Source: a virus. Taken from it: a stretch of 20,554 nt of DNA. The position numbers were made by a program, and so were the translations under genes. The DNA is taken from IMG/VR virus record IMGVR_UViG_3300035670_001456, positions 1 to 20,554 of that record, one strand, 5' to 3'. Below the pieces are notes generated by a model. The model searched no databases and was not told the DNA's origin. It saw only the letters and a program-made list of their open reading frames with translations. Positions within the stretch are counted from its first letter, which is position 1. Each line of letters starts with the position of its first letter. This document shows positions 1 to 9,553 of this stretch, in pieces.

Positions 1-12
1 AATTTGTGCCAT
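1..12 (-). CDS. Start of a gene cut by the window edge
   Basis: An ATG at 10-12 is followed by codons for Ala, Gln and Ile before the window ends, so only MAQI is visible. A good ribosome binding site (GGAG, at 24-27 on the complementary strand) sits 11 bases upstream of the ATG. The gene starts shortly after the stop of the 209-residue structural gene, in the same direction, so it probably continues the late structural operon. Nothing can be said about function. Confidence 0.5.
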
Positions 13-31
13 GTTCTTTTAATCTCCGTTA

Positions 32-661
32 TTATGTTGGTTGTACATAAGTAATGGTTACTGGAATAGTTTGAGAACCACCAGTTTCGTTACCATATAC
101 AGTCAATGTAGTTTTAATAGTTGTTGTGATATTTGGATTAGGAATAAATGTAAATGTTAATCCAGTTTCTACTGATGCAGTTGTAGTGATTTCATCACCC
201 AAGAATACAGGAACAGTACCACTACCGGCAGAAGCACCTTGACCAACTATTGAACCAGCGTTCTTGTTAGCAAGAACGATAGTATATCCACTTTGTGAAT
301 TACCACTTGGTGAGGTTGTTGGTGTAAGGGCTACTTGACCTGATGTCTGTGTTACAGAAATAGAAGGAACACCAAATTCTACTTTTGGAATTTTTCTTGT
401 TCCTTTTGGTAGGGTTACCAATTTATATTTAAGAACTTGTGTTTCATCTGGTGAAGCTTCGGTGATTGGAATAGCTCTAATTGCTGCATCATAATATGCA
501 GAACCTTTTGGGTGAGCTGGTTCATATAAGGTATAATCTACCTCATCATCACCTAACGCGAATTTTGTAATGTTTAATCCTTGACCAGCTGCAAGTTTCT
601 CTCTACCTTTTTTGGTAAGGATTGCATCTACTGTAATCGTTGAATTATCTAAATATGCCAT
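32..661 (-). CDS. Probable virion structural protein, 209 residues
   Basis: The N-terminal part (about residues 1-95) begins MAYLDNSTITVDAILTKKGR and continues through ITKFALGDDEVDY to DETQVLKYKLVTLPKGT. I associate this pattern, from memory, with conserved uncharacterised proteins next to baseplate genes in marine T4-like phages. The C-terminal part (about 98-209) is rich in Thr, Ser and Val and looks like one or two Ig-like beta-sandwich domains. A TATATTTATATA box lies 24 bases upstream of the ATG and an AGAGGAA ribosome binding site is present, so it can be transcribed apart from the giant gene before it. It has no signal peptide or membrane segment. Role inferred: a minor tail or baseplate-peripheral protein. 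The exact function is unknown. Confidence 0.75.
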   Translation of the reverse strand: MAYLDNSTITVDAILTKKGREKLAAGQGLNITKFALGDDEVDYTLYEPAHPKGSAYYDAAIRAIPITEASPDETQVLKYKLVTLPKGTRKIPKVEFGVPSISVTQTSGQVALTPTTSPSGNSQSGYTIVLANKNAGSIVGQGASAGSGTVPVFLGDEITTTASVETGLTFTFIPNPNITTTIKTTLTVYGNETGGSQTIPVTITYVQPT

Positions 662-685
662 AATTTATTCCTCTATGTTATTCAA

Positions 686-697
686 TATATAAATATA
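686..697 (-). promoter_or_regulatory. Late-type promoter box for the 209-residue gene
   Basis: On the minus strand the box reads TATATTTATATA followed by TTGAA. The same 17 bases occur at the promoter before the 136-residue gene. It ends 24 bases before the ATG at 661. There is no TTTG or TTGACA element in the expected upstream place, which fits a T4-type late promoter that carries only a -10-like box. The TATATTTA core also resembles the Bacteroidota -7 element TAnnTTTG. Transcription start is not known. Confidence 0.6.
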
Positions 698-727
698 ACT
701 AATTTATTTTTTAATTATTTTGTTTTT

Positions 728-3700
728 TTAATTTACTTCAAGAATTGGTTCCCCACTTCCTCTACCTGTATCAGAAACTCTTAACGTGTTCGGGTTAGTT
801 GTAAATATTTCCCAAGCCGGTCCACCATCAAGGGTAGTTGATTGGTTTTGTTTTGAACCATTAAAATATGAGTTTTGTAATCCGGTTGTTAAATCACCAA
901 CAGTTTGATAGTGTGTTGTGAATGTTCCATTCAACGGAGTTACTTCTACAATATTACCCGACACCGATGGGGGTGTAGTTGGTAAATTATCGGAACCAGT
1001 AAATGGTTGAATATTTACGTTGTATCTAAATTTTGTTACTTCTTCAATTTCTCTACCTAAACTTGAATCATTTGGGTCTGTGTTTTTCGGTACATATTCA
1101 ATATAAGATTCTTTTAATTTAAATACACGAACTCTATCTTTTACATATTGTCCGTCAATTAAACGAGTTCTAATAGAATGAGAACCACTACCATATAAAC
1201 CAAAACCAGCTACTGCTAAATCTGTTGGTAAGAATCCACCCACAGATTCATATCCTAAATTTTGGAAATATTGAGATGAAACCGAACCTGTAATTTTAGC
1301 ATCAACTTCAATTTCAAATCCTCCCATCGTAGAACCACTATTTCGGGTGATTTCTCCAATTAGATTTGTATCATCAGTTGAAACATAAGTTCCTTCATAA
1401 TTTTGTATTTCAGTAGAAACTTGTGTAATATCCCCACCACTAATATGTCCATCATAAAATGGAGTTTCTGAAGAAAGAATTGTGTTTTCACTTGCAGAAA
1501 TAATAGCAAGGTGATTACTTAATTCGGTACTAACCAAAGTTGTTTCAGTAGTATCAACAACAGTTTCGTGATAATTTTCTTCACCACTTGGTCGTTTCCA
1601 TTGAGTTTTACTTCTTTCTAAAATATGTGGTTCAAATAATAAACCTTTAGCAACTTTAGCTCTCGCAGGTACAAGTGATTCAAGTTGGTCAAACAAACTT
1701 CCATCAATATATCTAACTAATTGAACATATTCATTAAAGTTTAAATTATATCTTTGGAAATAATATTCTCTAAAAGTATCTAAACTTGAATAAGTAGAAT
1801 TGTAATTATCAGCAGGGTCACCGATAAAATCATCAACATTTATTGGTCCAACCGAACGGAGGATATCCATATTGATTTCTTTAATTGGTGAGAAGAAAAG
1901 TCCTAATCTATCCGAATCAATTGGTGATTGGTCATACGATTTTTTAGTACTTCTTTGTCTATGTGATAAATCAATAGAAGATGTTGATGTTAAAGTAGTA
2001 TCACTACCAAACTCGTATTGTGATTCAAATCTAAACTTGTTAGAATAATTAAATCCACTTGATGGAACTTGTGCAGTTACATCTCTATCGTATGGGGTAT
2101 AGTTGTAAGGGTAATCAACAATTGAATCAAATCCACTTGCAGTAGCATATGTTTCATAAGATTGAATTATTGAAACGTTTTTAATTTCAACATCAACCCC
2201 GCGATTCTTTGGATATTCAAAATCTAATCTAAAAATCAAATCTTCTGAAGATGCTGAATTATGATTTCCATTAATTGCATCAGGAACAAGAGTATGGTTT
2301 TCAATTACAGTTTCATTTAAAGCAGATGTCCATAAACGGAATTCATCAACTGAACCTGTAAAGTCAATTCCACCTATCTGAATAAAATTACCGCTTTCCC
2401 AAGATGAACTTGGTGCCAATAATGTAGTTGAAACTTCATTTCTAATTCTTTCTTGAAACCCTTCTTTTACAAATACTTCAAAAGAACTTGAACCCAAACT
2501 ACTCGTTTCTCTATTAACAACAATTTGAGTATATTCATCGTTAAAAAATGGTATAGTTGCAGTTGAAGAAGATAATCCACCAACAATAAGTTGAATTGTT
2601 GCAAGAGAACCCGTATCTTTTAAGATATTTAATGACCAATCAAAACCACTAATAATTTGTTGGTTTTGTCTTTGGTCTGTGTTTAATCTTATTTCTACCG
2701 AATTTGGATAATCAGAATTATATTCTTTCCAAGGTATTATTATTGAAGAAGACCCACTAATATTAATTGCAGCAGTTCTATCTTCATAAGTAAATTTGGT
2801 AGTTCCACTTTGGGTTACTTCTTTTGGTCCACCGAACTCCATCACCGTTAGCATGGAAGCAGGAACACCATAACAAGACATAAGAGCATGAAGAGCTCGT
2901 TTTGTTCCTTTGTGTTTTAGTAAATAAGGTAAGTTATTTAAAATTCTTCTCCAAATTTCGTTTTGTCTATCTTTACCCGATTGAGTAGAATTAGAAGTAC
3001 CATCTTTATTTGTACCGAAGGCATAATCCCAAAGAGCTTGTGATTGAACACCCATATCAGCATCCCAACCAAGAGATTCTAACATTTGGTATATAAACTC
3101 ATCTTTTATACCGTCACTATATTTGTGTTCTAATTTTTTAGATTCAGCCAAAGTTTTTGTATGAACCCATAAAACATCAAAGTGTTGTCCAATCATATCA
3201 AAGAACAATCTAAATTCTTGTCCTTCTTCATCAGTTTGAACATGTGATGGTAAGTTAGAAACTAATCTATGTGGATTGGTTGAATCGTATAATTGAGCTG
3301 ATAATAATAATCCTGAATATGACTGTAATGAAGATGATATTTCATTTTCATAAATGTACTTTTCAAATGAATCAAATCCAACTATTACCGAATTTTTTTG
3401 TATTTCTAATTTTGTCTTTTCATTTGAAATTGAAATTGAACTACCACCAACGGCAGATAAAGCCAAAGATGATGAAGCAATCATTGCATTATATCGTTCA
3501 ATTAAATTTACTTTGTATATAAAGTTTTCAACTCTTTCTTCAGCAGATGAATATTTTACAAAATTGTCCCAAAGATATTCAGAACCAGTAACAAATTGAA
3601 TATCTAATTTTTCTAAACTAAAATCAGAACCACTAACAAATTTATTTACTAAATCACTTGTAGTTTGAGAACCACTTGCAATTAAATCATCATAAATTTG

Positions 3701-5737
3701 AAGACCAATGTTGTCTGTGAATTTTTCGTTAAAGTTTGGTTGTAACGGTAAACAATATTTAACACCTTCATCAACAACTGTAACTTGTTCTATTAAAGGA
3801 ATTGATTGAACTTTTGAAAGCCAAACTTGTTGATTTGGTTGAACCGATTTTGGTAAAGGTTCATATAGTTTTAAAACAAGTGTTTTAACTTCTTTTACTT
3901 TGGTTTCAATACCGGTAGTTGGGTCGGTTGTATATTCAGAAAAAGTTTCTGTATCAACTCCCCAAGTGGAAATTAATTTATTATCACCATTACCCAAATG
4001 TAATAAGTGAGTGAGGTATTTAGAAGTTTCTGATTTTAAAACAGATGTATTGAATTGTCTTGCAATCGCTTCACGAATATCACGAACAACATTTCCTCGT
4101 TGGAGTTCTAAATCACCTTTGTCAAATCTAATAACAATTTCTTCGGTTTTACCAATAGCAGTAGAATCACCTTCATTGTTATATGGAGCCAAAAGTAATT
4201 TAAAGAAAATTTCATCTCTACCTTCGGCAAGATTTTCACCCGCTTTAGTTAAAACATCTCTAATATTTAAAGTAAGTTGTCCTTGTGGGTCTCGGTTAGA
4301 AAAAAGTTTAGTTGAATCTGAAACTTTACCTACCCAAACATCAACCCAATTTGTATTGATTGATGACCATGAAATTTTAAAATCAACATCATATCCCTTA
4401 AAATCCGCACCTTGAATGTTTGCCGGATATGAGATGTGTGTAATATCAGGACCTGCGAAAGATTTGGTATTAGAAACATTTACAATTACTTTTTTAACAT
4501 CACCACTACCACCATTACCAACGGGTTGTAAGTATAACTCATATTGACCTACACTTGAAAAATCAGATAATGATAAAGTAATATCACCATTTGGTGGTAA
4601 ATCTCTTGTTGTATTTCCTAATGAGTAAACAACTTTAGATGCATTTGCTGTCTTATATGAAAGTGATGTATTTTTTGAAGCAAGGTTAAAACTTATAACT
4701 TCTGCACCAACTGTTAAAAGTGGTCTTTCAAATGGTTTTGGTGTTGTATTTGGAATTTCACCTTTGGAAGCAGAAACTTGTAATATATAAGTTATACCTG
4801 GTTGTAATTGGTATGTTTGTAAATCTGCATTAGATTCATTAATGATATTACCTTCTTTTAATAAAGTATATTTGAATTGCCACGAGTTTCCAACTTCAGA
4901 TGAACTTGGTTTAACATTAAAAATACCAGGTCCTTCTGATTCTAAAATACCATCGACCAAATTTCCCTCTTGTCCATCAAAAGAATATTTCAATAAACTT
5001 GAAATTTCGGCAGAATCTGGATATATGTTTATAGTGTATTTTGGAGAAGGTTGACTTGGTGTAGTATTAACTTCAAAAGAAGATAAATCATAATCAAGTG
5101 TAATTATATCACCATCATTTTCAAAAAATTCCAATGGTTGTAATTGACCATTTATTTTTGTTTCCTTTACAACTACCCAAGAAAAAGTTTCTTGTAAATC
5201 AATACGATTTGTTTTTAAAAGATTTGGTTTTGCAAATAATCTATATACCTCGCGAGATGTTTTAGAATCACCTTCTCTAATTTCAAATTGCAATCCACCT
5301 ACTTCAAGTTGAGATGAATTGTAACCACGGATTGAAAAATCATCTTCAATTCCTGCAACAAATAATTTTCCCCTTGTTGATGATTTATTTATCCTAACTC
5401 TTATATCAATATGTTCTTTTTGATACTGTAAAAATTGTTGAGTCGCACCACCACTCTGAACATCAGATTGAATTTGAGCTAATGTCCCTGCGGTTGAATT
5501 AGTATTTACGACTTCAAAACCTTGACCTGTAATAAAACCTTGATTTATTTTAAAATCGTTGATAATACCTTCGTTTTGTCTTGCATCTGATTGGGCGGTA
5601 TATGTTGCACCACCCGATAATTCCCATCTATCACGGGGAGCAATCCAAGTCCATCTTTCTCCATTTGGTAGAGTAACGGATTCAAATGAATATATACCCT
5701 TTCTGCCTATTGGTTGATATGATAGTTCTACTGCCAT
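728..5737 (-). CDS. Giant baseplate-wedge protein, gp7/gpI-like with LamG domain
   Basis: This 1669-residue protein is the largest in the window. From about residue 800 to 960 it carries a segment ending in NNLPYLLKHKGTKRALHALM followed by CYGVP, which resembles the core of tail protein I of P2-like phages (Tail_P2_I); T4 gp7 contains a related core. At about 975-1175 there is a LamG/concanavalin-like jelly roll, recognised by GSVDEFRLWTSALNE and the following DLIFRLDF. Residues about 230-540 look like Ig/fibronectin-type beta domains. A further block at about 1282-1382 (GLFFSPIKEINMDI to VPARAKVAKGLLFEPH) looks conserved in marine phage virion proteins. It follows the gp25 and gp6 genes in the same operon, as W, J and I do in P2. 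The starting ATG has an AGGAAT ribosome binding site. The N-terminal 220 residues are unrecognised. The LamG domain may bind glycans. Confidence 0.75.
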   Translation of the reverse strand: MAVELSYQPIGRKGIYSFESVTLPNGERWTWIAPRDRWELSGGATYTAQSDARQNEGIINDFKINQGFITGQGFEVVNTNSTAGTLAQIQSDVQSGGATQQFLQYQKEHIDIRVRINKSSTRGKLFVAGIEDDFSIRGYNSSQLEVGGLQFEIREGDSKTSREVYRLFAKPNLLKTNRIDLQETFSWVVVKETKINGQLQPLEFFENDGDIITLDYDLSSFEVNTTPSQPSPKYTINIYPDSAEISSLLKYSFDGQEGNLVDGILESEGPGIFNVKPSSSEVGNSWQFKYTLLKEGNIINESNADLQTYQLQPGITYILQVSASKGEIPNTTPKPFERPLLTVGAEVISFNLASKNTSLSYKTANASKVVYSLGNTTRDLPPNGDITLSLSDFSSVGQYELYLQPVGNGGSGDVKKVIVNVSNTKSFAGPDITHISYPANIQGADFKGYDVDFKISWSSINTNWVDVWVGKVSDSTKLFSNRDPQGQLTLNIRDVLTKAGENLAEGRDEIFFKLLLAPYNNEGDSTAIGKTEEIVIRFDKGDLELQRGNVVRDIREAIARQFNTSVLKSETSKYLTHLLHLGNGDNKLISTWGVDTETFSEYTTDPTTGIETKVKEVKTLVLKLYEPLPKSVQPNQQVWLSKVQSIPLIEQVTVVDEGVKYCLPLQPNFNEKFTDNIGLQIYDDLIASGSQTTSDLVNKFVSGSDFSLEKLDIQFVTGSEYLWDNFVKYSSAEERVENFIYKVNLIERYNAMIASSSLALSAVGGSSISISNEKTKLEIQKNSVIVGFDSFEKYIYENEISSSLQSYSGLLLSAQLYDSTNPHRLVSNLPSHVQTDEEGQEFRLFFDMIGQHFDVLWVHTKTLAESKKLEHKYSDGIKDEFIYQMLESLGWDADMGVQSQALWDYAFGTNKDGTSNSTQSGKDRQNEIWRRILNNLPYLLKHKGTKRALHALMSCYGVPASMLTVMEFGGPKEVTQSGTTKFTYEDRTAAINISGSSSIIIPWKEYNSDYPNSVEIRLNTDQRQNQQIISGFDWSLNILKDTGSLATIQLIVGGLSSSTATIPFFNDEYTQIVVNRETSSLGSSSFEVFVKEGFQERIRNEVSTTLLAPSSSWESGNFIQIGGIDFTGSVDEFRLWTSALNETVIENHTLVPDAINGNHNSASSEDLIFRLDFEYPKNRGVDVEIKNVSIIQSYETYATASGFDSIVDYPYNYTPYDRDVTAQVPSSGFNYSNKFRFESQYEFGSDTTLTSTSSIDLSHRQRSTKKSYDQSPIDSDRLGLFFSPIKEINMDILRSVGPINVDDFIGDPADNYNSTYSSLDTFREYYFQRYNLNFNEYVQLVRYIDGSLFDQLESLVPARAKVAKGLLFEPHILERSKTQWKRPSGEENYHETVVDTTETTLVSTELSNHLAIISASENTILSSETPFYDGHISGGDITQVSTEIQNYEGTYVSTDDTNLIGEITRNSGSTMGGFEIEVDAKITGSVSSQYFQNLGYESVGGFLPTDLAVAGFGLYGSGSHSIRTRLIDGQYVKDRVRVFKLKESYIEYVPKNTDPNDSSLGREIEEVTKFRYNVNIQPFTGSDNLPTTPPSVSGNIVEVTPLNGTFTTHYQTVGDLTTGLQNSYFNGSKQNQSTTLDGGPAWEIFTTNPNTLRVSDTGRGSGEPILEVN

Positions 5738-5748
5738 TTATTATATTC

Positions 5749-7284
5749 CTACCTTCTTTGTTCAGTAATTCTTGTTCTAAATTGAAACTCATTTTCTATT
5801 GCATCCTGTGGATTTGAACCCCCACTACCAAGTGGTTGGCTATTAGACCTCCTACTTCCAAGTGGAGGATTTGATTGAGCACCTTCACCACTAACAGGAC
5901 TACCACCCGCAAGTGCAACTGGAAGTGGTGTTATTTCAAAAGTTTGACCTCCCACCACAATTTCAGTTGGTATATTTACCCTATCACCACCCAATTCAAT
6001 ACCAGGTCCTTGGGTTGGGTCAAACAAATTAAGAGATGTTGGTATTGGGTAAATACACTGTCCTTCTAAACCATAATTTAAAGCACGTGGGTCGTTACAA
6101 ATTATAGCTTCAGTAACCGGTGGAGCTGGTTCCGGTAATGGTATGATTTGTATAGGTGGTGTAACCTCATCCTTAAAGGTATCAACTACCAGTGCATAAA
6201 CACATAAAGTTCTATCATCAATATCTGCGTTTGGATTGTAATTTAAAGCATTAGGGTCTTTACATCCTGCAACTTTAGCTGATAAGGTTGGTGGAACTGT
6301 TGATTTATAAGTTTCATTACTTGTAACAGTTTTAAGAAGTTGTTCAACCTCATCAAGAGTTTTTTGTTGTTCAATTGTAAGAGAACTTTCTTCTTGTATA
6401 TTTCTTTTTGGTAAATAATACTCAATACATTGACCGGCAATTTCAACCATCTTATTTAAAATAACATTTACATCACCATCAAGAGTTTGTCTAATTCCTT
6501 TTGGTCTTCCGTAATTGTTTGATAAGATGTTTGATTCTCTATTATTTTTATAGTGATTTGCAGCCTCTGTGAATTTTGATTTTACTTGTTGTAAAAATAA
6601 TTCAAAGTTTTGTAGTTTGAATTCTGATTCAATTAACTTGATATATTGTTGTCCTGATTTTATATCTCCTTTTAGACCCAACATGGTTTCCAAAGTTTTT
6701 TGAACATCAAATTGTTCTATAAACTCATCTATAAATGGAAACACATCAGCTATAAAATCTCTTTCGTTTATAAAAAGATTATATCTTTCTTCTAAATCAG
6801 AATTTGGTTTTCCAGTTGAATCTTCTATTGTTGGTAAAATTCTAATCTCGGTTCTTGATGGAGAAATTTCGTGAATCCATGCCGTATCATTATCTCTATC
6901 TTCGGAACCCAATCTTCTATTCAATAAAGAAACTTGGGTTTTAAAAATACCGTTTGTATAACCAGCTTCTTTTAATAATTTTTCGGTATCAATGAAAAAT
7001 TCTTCTGACTGATTTGATTTTATGTTTTCTTTATTTAATTGAGTTTTACCAAAATACCTTTTTTCGGTATTATCGTTATACTCAATATATCTGACAGTTT
7101 TACCTTTAGCCGATTCTTGTGGTAATGGATTATCACTTGAATCGTAAATAATAAATTCAATAGTATCACCGATGTTCATGCCAAAGTAACCCTTGGAGAT
7201 TTCTCTCTCAAAGATTTTTCTATCTTTTTCATCAACAAGGTATCCCTTATTATCTTCTATTTTTTTAAAGTTACTAATTGCCAT
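5749..7284 (-). CDS. Baseplate-cassette structural protein with two NY/cysteine motifs
   Basis: The protein has 511 residues. The N-terminal half contains EISPSRTEIRILP (about 140-151) after VSLLNRRLGSEDRD, a pattern I associate from memory with uncharacterised structural proteins of marine myoviruses. Residues 340-363 form a cysteine motif beginning GCKDPNALNYNPNAD, then DD and a second Cys followed by V-Y. A shorter copy lies at 396-412 (CNDPRALNYGLEGQC, then IY). This C-x-DP-x-A-x-NY type is common as a repeat in secreted Bacteroidota proteins; its function is not known to me. Between and after the motifs the chain is Pro-rich and, near the C-terminus (460-495), Gly/Ser/Pro-rich and probably disordered. 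It lies 4 bases after the coiled-coil gene and 11 bases before the giant gene, so it is clearly part of the baseplate operon. Confidence 0.75.
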   Translation of the reverse strand: MAISNFKKIEDNKGYLVDEKDRKIFEREISKGYFGMNIGDTIEFIIYDSSDNPLPQESAKGKTVRYIEYNDNTEKRYFGKTQLNKENIKSNQSEEFFIDTEKLLKEAGYTNGIFKTQVSLLNRRLGSEDRDNDTAWIHEISPSRTEIRILPTIEDSTGKPNSDLEERYNLFINERDFIADVFPFIDEFIEQFDVQKTLETMLGLKGDIKSGQQYIKLIESEFKLQNFELFLQQVKSKFTEAANHYKNNRESNILSNNYGRPKGIRQTLDGDVNVILNKMVEIAGQCIEYYLPKRNIQEESSLTIEQQKTLDEVEQLLKTVTSNETYKSTVPPTLSAKVAGCKDPNALNYNPNADIDDRTLCVYALVVDTFKDEVTPPIQIIPLPEPAPPVTEAIICNDPRALNYGLEGQCIYPIPTSLNLFDPTQGPGIELGGDRVNIPTEIVVGGQTFEITPLPVALAGGSPVSGEGAQSNPPLGSRRSNSQPLGSGGSNPQDAIENEFQFRTRITEQRR

Positions 7285-7288
7285 TTAT

Positions 7289-8488
7289 CTATCCCTTGTT
7301 TTTCCTAAGTCCCCAAGTTCCATTTATATTTTCAGTAACACCATCCGCGTATGAAAGTGTAAAGGTCATACTACCATTATATGTCCTACCTTCTTCACCC
7401 GGGTCTCTTGGTTTTGGTGTGGAGGATAAATTACCACCTAATCGGGTATTGAAATATAGTGGTATTATTTCAGTTACACCAGTTTCTATATTTAATGTCT
7501 TAGTTTGTGCATTTCTACCCTCGGCATCTGTAAATCCAATTATAGGTGTTGTTGAACCAAGTAAATTACCTTTATTAACACTAATACTAATTTTAGTAAT
7601 TGGAGAACCACCTGTTTCACCGTCACCTTTAAGGTTTTTTATTGAAATTGAACCAGCGGCTCCACTTAATTTTCTATTTTCTCTTGATGTAGTCCATCCA
7701 ATATCAAATTTTTCCCAAGCTACATCATTTCCTTCTTGAGTAAATTTAAAGAATGATTCGTTTTTACTTGCAGGTGAGAAACCACCTGCAGCTGCAGATG
7801 ATTCAGCAGCTGCACCAGCTAGTTCTGATTGCTGTCGTTCTATTTGTCCTTGTAGTAATTTTATAATATCATTTAAAGACTGAATTTGAGCTCTTAAAGA
7901 TTCTTTTTGTGCAATCAAACCTTCGGTCTGTGCTTTAAGAGAAACTCTTTCTATACCTTCTTTGGTTGATTTAATTACAGCTTGTGAAAAATCTTGTAAT
8001 AAGGCAACATACTGTTCATTGGTTTGTTGAGCTTGATTTTCTGCAACAGCTTGTTGGATTCTTGCAGCATCAAGTTCAATTTGTAAAGCTTCTATTTGAG
8101 ATAATAGTTGTTCTATTTGTGATTGTAAATCTAAAACTTGAGATTCTAATTCGTTTATACGAGTAAGAGCTTCGTTATATAATCTTCGTAAGTCATCGTA
8201 TAATTCACGAGGAACTACATCGGGTTGTGGTTTTTTTGGTGGTCCGATTAACTCATCTACAACAGTATCAACCGCTTTAGTTAATTGGTCTTCGTTATAT
8301 TTTGGTTTTTCAATTCTACCAACTTGTTCACCATCTCTCTCACCTTTTAAGTGTGGGTATGGTTCATTAATAACTTCTTTAGAACCCTGAACAAAAGTAT
8401 GATTTCCCGTTACCTCGTCTTTGGAAACGATAGCACGAGAACCCTTACTGATAAGTTCATCTATTCTAAATTGATTATCTATTGCCAT
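7289..8488 (-). CDS. Coiled-coil structural protein, 399 residues
   Basis: No family is recognised. Residues about 95-225 form a long coiled coil, with heptad-rich stretches such as LYNEALTRINELESQVLDL and repeated Gln/Glu/Leu/Ile. An Ala/Ser linker (223-238, AGAAAESSAAAGG) joins it to a C-terminal beta-rich domain (about 244-399) ending NINGTWGLRKNKG. The coil-linker-beta arrangement is typical of fibrous phage tail or baseplate appendages that form trimers, but that is inference. The N-terminal 90 residues are charged and Pro-containing and may be the attachment point. The gene sits between the DNRLRE-like gene and the cysteine-motif gene with gaps of 3-4 bases, consistent with co-translation in the late operon. 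Confidence 0.7.
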   Translation of the reverse strand: MAIDNQFRIDELISKGSRAIVSKDEVTGNHTFVQGSKEVINEPYPHLKGERDGEQVGRIEKPKYNEDQLTKAVDTVVDELIGPPKKPQPDVVPRELYDDLRRLYNEALTRINELESQVLDLQSQIEQLLSQIEALQIELDAARIQQAVAENQAQQTNEQYVALLQDFSQAVIKSTKEGIERVSLKAQTEGLIAQKESLRAQIQSLNDIIKLLQGQIERQQSELAGAAAESSAAAGGFSPASKNESFFKFTQEGNDVAWEKFDIGWTTSRENRKLSGAAGSISIKNLKGDGETGGSPITKISISVNKGNLLGSTTPIIGFTDAEGRNAQTKTLNIETGVTEIIPLYFNTRLGGNLSSTPKPRDPGEEGRTYNGSMTFTLSYADGVTENINGTWGLRKNKG

Positions 8489-8491
8489 TTA

Positions 8492-9553
8492 TTATTTTTC
8501 TACTGTAAAGGTTAAATCTTTATCTTCAAAGTATTCAATTACACCATCTCTTTCAACTTTGATTTCAATATAGTAATCTCTATTATATTCCCAATTTGAT
8601 AAATTAAGTTTAAAGAAATTACCACTACTATCGCAACTTACTTTTGTGTAATCTGAAAAAGGTATAATAACCTCATCTGTAATTACATCTTTTATCTGAT
8701 AATAAGTAGTTGATGGCAGGAATTTTACATCGTTGTAAGCGTATTGATTGGTATAAGTTTTAAGAGGATATTTCTCTCTTGCAAATACTCTGATTTCAGG
8801 TTTACTACCAACTTTATATCGTGTCTTTAATCTTTTAAAAGTCACATGAATATCATCCGATGTAAGTTCGGTAAGTGAACCTGTTGTAAAAGTAGAATCA
8901 TCCCAACCAATTCTTATTTTAGGTTGGTAAATGGTATTAGTTTCTTTTGAGAAGAATTTTAATTGACCATAATCTTCGGTATCATTTTCTAAAACTGAAT
9001 CATGTTTTATAATAAAACCTTCGTTTGGAATTGAACCACTCAACCAAGATAACATTGGTTCCATGATATCCATATTGATATCAGATGATTCATATGAGAA
9101 TGATTGGGTTGTAAATGAACCAGTAAACCATATACCACCTTTACCATTGAATGAACCAGTAGTATCAGCAGAGTGAGAATCTTGAGTCATCCAATTCACA
9201 CCGGTTGAAATTGTATTCCAAGTTACACCATCGGTTGATATTTCATCAAAACGAGTTCCAATTCCCATATCCCAAGATTGAGAAACGAGAAAAGCGTAAA
9301 GTGTATAATCAACAGGAATTTCAGAAGATTCACATTCACGAAGAATGAGTTCGGCTGAACTCATCGTTACTTCTCCATTTGAAATTAATGTTGAAAGAGT
9401 TGAGGTTTCAAATTTAATTAAAGAGTGTGCAATATCTTTTAGGTTTCCATAATATGTTTTAGAAACTTCAAGAATTTCATCCAACCCTGTATTTTGAGTT
9501 GGTTGTTGTAAGTAAATTGATGCATCTTTAGACGCGGTTAAAAAGTAATACAT
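8492..9553 (-). CDS. Baseplate-associated protein with DNRLRE-like beta domain
   Basis: The protein has 353 residues and begins right after gp6; its ATG overlaps the gp6 stop as TAATG, indicating translational coupling. Residues about 5-215 resemble the DNRLRE type of beta-sandwich, usually attached to secreted or surface proteins: SKDASIYLQQPTQNTG, then HSLIKFETSTL (the usual 'LlrFd' strand), then SSAELILREC and YAFLVSQSWD. The remaining part (about 230-353) is beta-rich and ends in an Ig-like strand pattern (YIEIKVERDGV to LTFTVEK). The position after gp6 is where T4 has gp7 and gp8, but I see no clear gp8 similarity. Role inferred: a wedge-peripheral or receptor-contacting component. The domain call is from pattern memory and is moderately sure. 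Confidence 0.7.
   Translation of the reverse strand: MYYFLTASKDASIYLQQPTQNTGLDEILEVSKTYYGNLKDIAHSLIKFETSTLSTLISNGEVTMSSAELILRECESSEIPVDYTLYAFLVSQSWDMGIGTRFDEISTDGVTWNTISTGVNWMTQDSHSADTTGSFNGKGGIWFTGSFTTQSFSYESSDINMDIMEPMLSWLSGSIPNEGFIIKHDSVLENDTEDYGQLKFFSKETNTIYQPKIRIGWDDSTFTTGSLTELTSDDIHVTFKRLKTRYKVGSKPEIRVFAREKYPLKTYTNQYAYNDVKFLPSTTYYQIKDVITDEVIIPFSDYTKVSCDSSGNFFKLNLSNWEYNRDYYIEIKVERDGVIEYFEDKDLTFTVEK

Noticed and set aside
662-727. A terminator between the giant gene and the 209-residue gene
   Set aside because: The gap is AT-rich with A and T runs but has no stem of useful length; only the promoter box is supported.
3271-4415. Several plus-strand open frames of 60-134 codons inside the giant gene
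   Set aside because: They lie antisense to a long coherent protein, have low-complexity or hydrophobic translations without recognisable domains, and no ribosome binding site or promoter; they are shadows of the minus-strand gene.
7278-7739. Plus-strand open frame of 153 codons
   Set aside because: It covers the end of the minus-strand coiled-coil protein gene. Its translation is Pro/Leu/Ser-rich as expected for an antisense frame, and the tight operon spacing leaves no room for a separate gene.
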